From assembly GCA_029050415.1 (NCBI GenBank), contig JAIDMU010000004.1:1-14997 (forward strand): a stretch of DNA of 14,997 nt. Direction: 5' to 3'. A model generated the notes under the pieces. The model saw only the letters and a list, made by a program, of their open reading frames with translations, made no database searches and was not told where the DNA came from. Positions 7,933-14,997 of the stretch are shown piece by piece (position 1 is the stretch's first letter; each line of letters begins with the position of its first letter). The stretch comes from Malacoplasma sp. (GTDB lineage: Bacteria > Bacillota_I > Bacilli_A > Mycoplasmatales > Mycoplasmoidaceae). The position numbers and the translations under genes are program-made.

Positions 7933-9858
7933 CTACATCCTTTCTCCTGCTAACAGGTTACCTATATTTTGTCTTGTCATTTTAGTTCTGTCCCCAGAAT
8001 CTATAATTTTATTTCTACTAATAACTGCAATTGTATCTGCTAATGCTAAAATTTCATCCAATTCATATGAAATCAATAAAATTGCATTACCTCTTTGCTT
8101 TTCTTTAATAATTTGAGAATGAATAAATTCAATTGCACCAATATCTAACCCTCTGGTTGGTTGAACCATAATTATTAATTTATGATTTTTTTCCATCTCT
8201 CTACCAATAATAACTTTTTGTTGATTACCACCTGATAATGATTTTGCTAAAGCAGTTCCATTAGCTGATCCTCTAACATCATATTTATCAATAATTTTAT
8301 TTGCATAATCAGCTATTTTATATTCTGTTAAAAATCCACCTGTAGTAAAGTTATAAGATTGGCAAAAAACATATTTTTCAATGTTTTGATTAACAATAAT
8401 TTTTTGTTTCTTTGTAATAATATTTTCAACTGTATTTAATCTTACATTTGCTTCTAAATCTAACCCATATTTGTGTCTATCTTCTGGAACATGACTTATT
8501 CCAGCATTAATTCTTTGTTTAACATTTCATTGTGATATGTCAGTCTTTTTATTAAGGTTAATTTTTATTTTATTGGATTTTGGATTTGACTGATCAATAT
8601 TTTTTGTATCAAAATATATTTCATTACCCATATACATAAGGGATTTTGGATTTGCTTTTTTTAATCCTGAAACAAATTCAGCAATATCTGATTGTCCATT
8701 ACCTTCAACTCCAGCAATTGCATAAATTTCACCAGCATGAATTTTAAAACTAATTGATGATTTTTTATTAGAATTTGATGCATCTGAGTTTTTATAAGGG
8801 TTTGTTTCATTCATGTCTTTAATAAAAATCTTTTTAATAAATCAAATAAGCATTTTAAATCAGTTAGTGATTTTTTTAAATACAGCTTTTTGTTTTGCAA
8901 AAGGAGTATAACTTAAATCCAAATTATTTACTTCTAAAACTACATCCTTTCTTTCACAACCTAATTTATTAACACTAGTAACAACTTTTCTACCAACCAT
9001 TAATTCTGCCATTTTTTCAACACTTGTTTTTGTGACATCAATTGTTTCAACATAAGCACCTTTTCTAATGATTGTTGCTTCACTTGCAACAGCTTTAATC
9101 TCATGAAGTTTGTGACTGATGATAATAATGGTTTTCCCATCTTTTTTAAATTGGTTAACAATATCTAAAAATTGTTCAATTTCTTTATCAGATAAAACAG
9201 CTGTAGGTTCATCAAAAATAATGATGTTTGAATCCCTAAATAAAACTTTTAAAATTTCAACTTTTTGTTGCTGACCAACAGTTAATTGTGAAATTTTTTG
9301 ATTTACATCTAAATTAAAATTATATTTTTTAATTAGCTCAACTATTTTTTTCTTATCTTTGCTTTTGTTTAAAAAACCTATTTTATTTGAACTTTCAGAA
9401 CCTAAAATAACATTTTCTAAAACTGTAAAATTATCAACTAATTTAAAGTGTTGGTGAACCATTCCAATTTTGTAAGCACTTGCATCTTTTGAAGATTTAA
9501 AATTAACTTTTTCACCATTAATTCAAACTTCTCCAACATCTGGTTCATACATTCCAAATAGAATTGACATTAATGTTGATTTACCTGCACCATTTTCACC
9601 AATAATTGCATGAACTGTATTAGGTTTAACAAATAAGTTAATACCAATGTTGGCTTTAATTGCTCCATTTAAAAATGATTTATGAATATTAACCATTTTT
9701 AAAATATAGTTATTACTATCATCTAATTTAACTGTGTAATTTTTATTTGTTTCAGTTTTTTTACTTGTTTCAAATCTACTTTCAATTACATCTTTATTAA
9801 TTTTTTTTGTAGTTTTAGAAGAAGATTTTTTCACATTTGTATTTTTACTTTTTGGCAT
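7933..9858 (-). CDS. nupO: Nucleoside-type ABC transporter ATPase, two nucleotide-binding domains (NupO-like)
   Basis: 641 codons, longer than the ~510 usual for the family. A Ser/Lys/Thr-rich extension of about 50 residues precedes the first domain. NBD1: Walker [10 protein letters not shown] (87-95), signature LTVGQQQ (192-198), Walker B IIIFDEP (211-217). NBD2: degenerate Walker A GVEGNGQS (383-390), signature LSGGNQQ (541-547), and a Walker B in which DE is replaced ([11 protein letters not shown], 562-572). The same asymmetry, with GQS and QPTRG, is normal in this family, so NBD1 and NBD2 probably make one consensus and one weak ATP site. Between them, residues 333-367 hold an unusual insertion: [16 protein letters not shown], then an Asn/Ser/Lys linker. 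Start at 9858 has AAGGAG 7 nt upstream, overlapping the lipoprotein stop; the gap to that gene is 11 nt. It would power import through the two following permeases. Confidence 0.92.
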
Positions 9859-9869
9859 TTTAAAACTCC

Positions 9870-11684
9870 TTAATTCTTCTTATAAAACATATCTTGTTTA
9901 GTTAAATTTATTTTTGTTGGTACAGACCCCCCCACTCATGCTGCTTCATCAGAAGCAACAGTATAATAAGCTGTAGGTCAAGCAGTTGGTGTAGAAGTTA
10001 TTTCATGTAAACAACTTGAAAGTTTAATAAGTAAAAAATTATTTTTTCCATCAGCATTATTGTGAATTCATCAACTACCATTACCATCATATCCATTCAA
10101 ACCTTTTTCATCATTGCTAGATGTTCCAGTTGACCCAATTTGAATTGAATTAATAGTTGCTGGTGTTTTTACTTTTCCTTGAAGTAATTTAGCATATGAA
10201 GAAATTATTGGATCTGTTGAAGCTAATTCTTTAGCATGATACTTATCATTGTTTAAAATGTCTTTTAAAGAAACACTATCTTTATTTAAATCAGTATTGC
10301 TTCAATCTGAACTTAATGTTGTAGGATCAGTACTAGTATTTGTTTTACTATTTTCATCATCTTTTAGTCAGAAAAATGGATCAATCACATATTTTAAACC
10401 AATATCAGAAACACCAACTGAACCATTGTTTAAAGTACCAACATTATTTCATCCTAATCCATATCAAGTATCACTTGCCTTTTCTGATTGAGTATTAGGT
10501 TTTTCATCAGTTGCATTTCATCCATATGAATCATTTTTGTTTTGATCATTAACTATTGCTTGAAGAATTGAATTAGTAGAATGAGTAATATTTTTTACAG
10601 ATGAAAATTGTAAAACTTGACCATTACCAACATTGCTACCTTCTTCATCTAAACGTGTTTTACTTAAAGATGGATCATTTTCTTGAGCAGTATCTACACC
10701 AATAACAATTGTTCTTGCTTGTTTATTACTAGCAATTTGATTAACTGTTAAAGCTGTTTGAGGACCAGCAATTGGAAAAATGACATTTGCATCATTTGCT
10801 CTCATATTTTTTGTTATTTGTTCAACCTTTGGTTCAGTTGCAGAAAAACTACCAGAAACAAAATTATTAATATCTCAACCAGAATCTTGTGATGAATCCC
10901 CTGGTGTAACTCAATAAATTTTTTCAGTTTTTTCTGTGCCATCAATTGTTTTAATTAATGGTTGCATAACTGTATTTCAATAATGAATCCCTAATCGAAA
11001 TCCACTCATATAACTTAAAGTACTATCAAGTGCTAATCCCACATATGAGCTAACACCTAATCTCTTTATTTTATTGTCTTTTAAAAAATATTCTTTGTTT
11101 TCATTTAAAAAAACTGCAGCTGCTATCCCTGCTAAAAAAGATCCATCATCTGCTCTAAATGAAACACTTGCAACATTATTAGGATTTGATTTATTTCCAT
11201 TATAATCAGTTGCCATAGCTCCATCCACAAAAACAAACCCAGTATTTTCAAAGAAATTTTTTCATTCCTCATATTTTTCAGAATCTGAAGTTAATTTTTG
11301 TAATGCATCTTGTTGATTAAAACCAGTTGCAACAATAAGTTCTGAACCATTTGTAACAGCATATTTGTATGATGTTAATCTTGAATCATCATCATCGCCT
11401 GGTCTTTTTCATAAACCACTGTTTTCTCTTACAAGTTTTGCTTCTGGTAATTGTGCTCCAGTAGCATAGTTTAAAAAGTCTCTGATTCCATCATATGCAC
11501 TTTCACTAAAAGATTTATCAGCTAGTGTTGATGTATTATCAGAAACAATTAGTTGCACAGAAGATTCATATGTTAAATATGATGAACATGATGAAACAAA
11601 GACAGCAGAAAAACAAGTTGCTGCAGTTAAAGTTCCAACTTTATACCAACTCTTTTTACTAATTCTCCCCATATTTTTGTCCAT
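9870..11684 (-). CDS. BMP-family ABC transporter substrate-binding lipoprotein
   Basis: 604 codons. Basic N-region ([13 protein letters not shown]), hydrophobic core, and a lipobox-like VSSC with Cys33, so probably a membrane-anchored lipoprotein. BMP/PnrA-type binding proteins capture purine nucleosides. Family blocks visible: [109 protein letters not shown], and [12 protein letters not shown]. Unlike the ~350-residue relatives it carries polar Asn/Ser/Asp-rich insertions after residue ~385 and an ~85-residue C-terminal extension. A G7 run lies near the 3' end. The ATG at 11684 has only a weak AAGAAAA upstream; ATG at 11672 (MGRISKK) is an alternative. First gene of the four-gene importer operon. 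Relation to Bacillus NupN is by family, ligand unproven. Confidence 0.9.
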
Positions 11685-11798
11685 TTTTATTTTTCTTATT
11701 TTTCTACTTTATTTTACAAAGAGAAAGAAAAAATAAATATATAAAAAAATAAATTTTTTTAGTAGAAAAAATGCTAAAAAAAGCAATATAATTATTAT

Positions 11799-12815
11799 TT
11801 ATTTACAAAAAATATTTTTGTTGTGATATTCCCAAAATTTGTTTTTAAAAGTTGTACTATCAAACTTATTGATAGTAGCATTATGACATGGTTCATACTG
11901 TTTGAAGAAAAGATGAATGTCTTTTTCTAATAAATTTCTACTAATTTCAACTTTTGCTTCTTGATTTAAAGTAAAAAGACCTCTATCAAAAAGTTTATGA
12001 TGATTTAAACATAAAGTAATTCCATTATCATCATCATATTTTTCACTATCATCACAATTTGCATATGGTTTAATATGACAAGCTTGTAAAATATTATAAT
12101 TTTCAATACAACAAATTAAACATTTTTGATCTCTATCTAAAACATCTTTTCTAAAAAGATGTTGTCTTTCTCTTCTGTGAGTTGAACTAAATGTTTTTTC
12201 ACCAATTGTAAATTCAAAATTTTTTAATATTTCTCCAGTAGAAATTAAATATTCAAGTCCTTCATATTCAAATCAAGGTAAGCATTTTAAAACTGTATGA
12301 TGACAAAGAACTTTTAGACTTTCAACATCATTTTCAATATTTTTAGAATCTATGTCTAAAAAAATAGTTTTTGAACTGTTATCATAAATAAATCATTTTT
12401 TATCTTTATCATTATTTGTTTGCAAGTGATTTAAAGGTCCTTCTTTCATAATTGCAAGAACTGATTGTTTTAAATAATTATTAAATCCTAATCCTCACTG
12501 GTTTTTAGCTTTTTGGGAAAGTAAAATTTTAAATAAGTATTCATCAAAAGAACAAAAATCATAAAATCTTTTTACTATATTACTCTTTTCAATATAAATA
12601 ATCTTTTTAAAAGAATCAATTCCAAATTCTTCTAAAATAGCTAATACTAAAAACGGTTTATAAGGATATTTTAAACGAAGTTTATAAGGTTCAATTTTGT
12701 TATAATCTTTACAAATATCATATTTAATTTGATTATCAATAGCCAAAGGAGCATTGTTATTTATTCTATTTTTTCAAAATAAATATAAATCACTTTTTTT
12801 ATCAATTTCTATCAT
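11799..12815 (-). CDS. HNH endonuclease, restriction-endonuclease-like
   Basis: 338 codons with several UGA Trp codons (for example 12495-12497). The N-terminal part has YPYKPFLVLAILEEF, like the KPxLLLAxL segment that opens many predicted HNH restriction endonucleases (COG3440-type). The nuclease is near residues 228-285: RDQKCLIC, then QACHIKPYANCDD and NGITLCLNHHKLFDRGLF. This contains the paired Cys (zinc or structural), the H of the first strand, and the N...H of the helix, so the HNH triad is complete. Its expected role is cutting double-stranded DNA, perhaps unmethylated or modified DNA. No methyltransferase is visible in the window, so it may be a solitary or modification-dependent enzyme. 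The ATG at 12815 has only a weak ribosome-binding site. It lies 29 nt after a tiny ORF, probably on the same transcript. Confidence 0.85.
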
Positions 12816-12844
12816 ACTAAACTTAAAATAATATTAATAATTTT

Positions 12845-12961
12845 TTATTTATCTTTTTTTTCTTCATTTTTTAAAGAATCTTGTTTAATAGTAGTTACTA
12901 AAGGTTTTCTTTCGATTTTTACTAAAGTTATTTTTTTACTATTCTTCTTTTTCTTATTCAT
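12845..12961 (-). CDS. Small lysine-rich ORF, 38 residues
   Basis: Not recognised. A 38-codon ORF begins MNKKKKNSKK and ends with a Glu/Lys/Asp tail. It has a good Shine-Dalgarno site (AGGT 7 nt before the ATG), lies 58 nt after the nrnA stop and 29 nt before the HNH gene. The middle (ITLVKIERKPLV) is a short hydrophobic/basic alternating stretch. There is no signal or membrane segment. It could be a real small basic protein, a leader for the HNH gene, or chance: poly-Lys ORFs arise easily in AT-rich DNA. The good RBS and placement inside the transcript tip the balance slightly to real. Confidence 0.45.
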   Translation of the reverse strand: MNKKKKNSKKITLVKIERKPLVTTIKQDSLKNEEKKDK

Positions 12962-12991
12962 ATCAGTTACCTATTTATTATTAGTCTATTT

Positions 12992-13030
12992 TAAAACAAA
13001 AAATAGCAAGTAAATGAAATTACTTGCTAT
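12992..13030 (-). terminator. Terminator overlapping the nrnA stop codon
   Basis: A perfect 11-bp stem (13003-13013 with 13020-13030, arm ATAGCAAGTAA) closes a 6-nt loop. In minus-strand sense it is followed by TTTTTTGTTTT. The nrnA TAA stop (13020-13022) is the inner end of the first arm, so a ribosome reaching the stop codon would cover half of the hairpin. Confidence 0.9.
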
Positions 13031-13985
13031 CTGTACCTTTTAAACATTGTTGTAATCTTTCAATCACTTTATTAAAATCTTTTTCATTTTCTAAAGTGTA
13101 TCCAGCAGCAAATTTATGACCTCCACCATTAAATTCTGCTGCAATATGGTTAATTTGAATATCTCTACTTCTAATAGATCCTTTTCAACTTAAAGTTTGT
13201 TCATCAAAATATAAGGTAGTTCAAATTTTTACATTCTTAATGTCTGATAATAAATGAACCATTGAAAATTGTGGATATATATTAAATTTTTTATGAGCAC
13301 CTTTGGGAATTAAAAAATATGCTACACCTTTATCAACTTCCATTCTTTTCATCAAATAATTAACAAATTCAATTTGAGAAACATCTCTTAAATAAATTGA
13401 ATCATGAACTTCATTTCTTCTAAATCCTGTTGAAATTAATTTGCTTGTTACTTCATATGTTGAAGGTAAAGTATTACTATGTAAAAATCTTCCTGTATCT
13501 GTAAGAATTCCTGCATATAAATATTTAGCACATTGAGCACTTAACTTTAATTTTGATTCTAAAAATAAAGAACCTCACATTTCGCAAGTTGCTGGTATCA
13601 TTGGATCAATTCATTCATAATCTGCAAAAACTTCAGTTTGTGGGTGATGATCAACTCTTATAGTTTCTTTACACAAAGTATTTTTTCTTGAATAAACTCT
13701 TGCAGTATTTGCAGTATCTGAAATAATTCCAAGTGATGATGAAATGAATTCATTTGAAGCTTTGTTAAGATTTGGTTCAAATTTAAACAACCCAGAACCA
13801 TATAATTCAGAAAGAGTATCAAGTCCAATAATTTTTACAACTTTGTTTGGAAAATTATCATAAATAAATTCTCTAACTGCAAAACAAGATCCTAACGCAT
13901 CAAAATCTGGTCTTTCATGAAAGAAAAGTGAGATATTTTCATACTCTTGAATTTTTTTAATAATAATTTCAGTAATACCTAACAT
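13020..13985 (-). CDS. nrnA: DHH-family phosphoesterase, NrnA-like nanoRNase/pAp phosphatase
   Basis: 321 codons, the usual size for NrnA, a cytosolic Mn-dependent enzyme that degrades 2-5 nt RNAs and dephosphorylates pAp. The DHH domain has HERPDFDALGS (residues 23-33; His23, Asp27, Asp29 metal ligands), SDTAN, VDHHP (111-115) and LTDTGRF. The C-terminal DHHA1 domain has the substrate loop GGGHKFAAG (about 286-294). One difference is Phe28 where most relatives have Gly (PDGDA). UGA Trp codon at 13611-13613 joins the fragments. The ATG at 13985 overlaps the thiI stop by 7 nt and has AAAGGA 6 nt upstream inside thiI, so the two are translationally coupled. In mollicutes such proteins are often called MgpA-like. 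Confidence 0.92.
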
Positions 13986-14997
13986 ATCTTATCCTTTGTA
14001 ATCTTTACATTCTTTACTGCCATACTTTCTAAATCATTTAATAATTGTAATTCATTTTCTAGATTTATAGCAACATTTAATTTTGGTCTAGTAATGGGTT
14101 GTTTAGGTGCAAACATAGAACAAACATCTTCATGTTCACTTACAGAGATGTCATATGTTTTTATTTCTTTTGCTATTTTTATAATTTCAATTTTATCAAA
14201 AGTTAGCAAAGGTCTAAAGATTTGTATGTTATTACAAACTTGTGAAATAACCCCAATACTTTCTATAGTTTGTGAAGCTACTTGTCCAAGTGAGTCGCCA
14301 CAAACTAATGCATTGTAATTAAATTTATTAGCTATCATTTGTGCAATTCGATAAAATGATCTTCGCATTAAAGTAATGCGATATTTTTCATTAGATATAT
14401 GTATTAATTCATGTTGAACTTTAGTAAAATCTACTATAAAAAATTTTGGTGTATACAATTTGTAATTTAATGTAATTGTTTTAATTAAGTTTTTCAATTT
14501 TAAAATTGTTTTTTCAGTAACTGAATCTGTTATAAAAGTTAAATAATCAACTTTCTGACCTTTTTTTTGTAATAAAAAAGAAGCTACTGGAGAATCTATT
14601 CCACCTGATAGCAGTGATAAACAACTACCATTTAATCCAATTGGCAATCCTCCAATTCCATAAATTTTGTTGAATCAAACATAAGAAAAATTTTTATCAT
14701 AAATGACTATATTAATAGTTAATTCTGGATTATGTACATCAACTTTAATGTCATTGTTTTTTAAAATATGTGAAGCAACTTCATTTTTAATTTCAATTTG
14801 ATTTAAAAACTCTTTGTATCTTCTTTTCACTTCAATTTTAAAAGTTTTAGGATTGCTATCAAAATTATTTGCACAATTTTTAATTTTTTCAATATCAGTT
14901 TCAATTTTATAAGAAATAACAAAATGATGAATTCCAGGAATTAATTTTAAGATACTAATGATTTCTGATTCATTTCTTTCATCATACTCTAGTGAAA
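13979..14997 (-). CDS. thiI: tRNA 4-thiouridine synthase ThiI (5' end outside the window)
   Basis: About 339 codons are visible; the N-terminus lies beyond 14997. ThiI adenylates U8 of tRNA and inserts sulfur to give s4U. The first visible part is the THUMP domain (GIHHFVISYKIE, then KNEVASHIL, and VDVHNPELTINIVIYD). The junction YGIGGLPIGLNG leads into the PP-loop ATP-binding motif LLSGGIDSPVA, near 14590-14620. Further on are RITLMRRSFYRIAQ, ALVCGDSLGQVASQT and HEDVCSMFAPKQP, all typical for the adenylation domain. It ends at TAG right after KDKIC with no rhodanese domain, as in Gram-positive ThiI, so a separate sulfur donor is needed. A UGA Trp codon lies in the IYGI-proximal region (VWFNK). 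It overlaps nrnA by 7 nt. Confidence 0.93.

Noticed and set aside
7933..9858. Apparent fragmentation of the ATPase, permeases, lipoprotein and PurA into pieces, as if pseudogenes
   Set aside because: Every break is a TGA in one constant frame, and family motifs continue across it. Reading TGA as Trp restores full-length proteins, so this is genetic code 4 and not gene decay.
11765..11795. Weak hairpin (TGCT...AGCA) with T run after the HNH gene, as a terminator
   Set aside because: The stem is only 4 bp, too short to call in DNA this rich in A and T.

Overview
The window comes from a mollicute (Mycoplasma/Ureaplasma-like). It is very AT-rich and tightly packed, and UGA must be read as tryptophan (genetic code 4). 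With the standard code almost every gene breaks into pieces at UGA. With code 4 the pieces join into full-length proteins whose family motifs run straight through those positions. Species cannot be fixed from sequence alone. All thirteen genes lie on the minus strand, so transcription runs from high to low coordinates.

Layout in transcription order. (1) 14997-13020: thiI (tRNA 4-thiouridine synthase, start outside the window) overlaps nrnA (DHH phosphoesterase/nanoRNase), closed by a strong terminator whose stem contains the nrnA stop codon. (2) 12961-11799: a 38-codon lysine-rich ORF, then an HNH restriction-endonuclease-like protein. (3) 11684-5284: a four-gene nucleoside-type ABC importer: BMP-family lipoprotein, double ATPase, and two permeases, ending in a 15-bp hairpin terminator. 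(4) 5164-3284: a PurA-like protein with nearly all catalytic and ligand-binding motifs replaced, followed 21 nt later by a divergent hypoxanthine phosphoribosyltransferase. (5) 3153-1277: a MoxR/CbbQ-type AAA+ ATPase and an unknown partner protein with a possible VWA remnant, closed by a hairpin. (6) 1145-183: an unknown protein with an Asn/Gln-rich tail, with its own -10 box and terminator. (7) 1-120: a 17-bp T run and a Shine-Dalgarno-like site that may belong to a minus-strand gene starting just left of the window.

The centre of the window is about purines and nucleosides. The BMP/Nup transporter would import nucleosides, HPRT would salvage hypoxanthine/guanine, and PurA would normally turn IMP towards AMP. 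Here PurA keeps its fold-level framework and full length but has lost the catalytic His, the IMP loop, the Arg loop and the guanine-recognition residues. The adjacent HPRT also has substitutions in its PRPP loop and cis-peptide loop. Both reading frames are intact, so the pair may be a repurposed pseudoenzyme module rather than a decaying pathway. This is the most interesting signal in the window.

No tRNA, rRNA, CRISPR array, insertion sequence or gene gap over 300 bases was seen.
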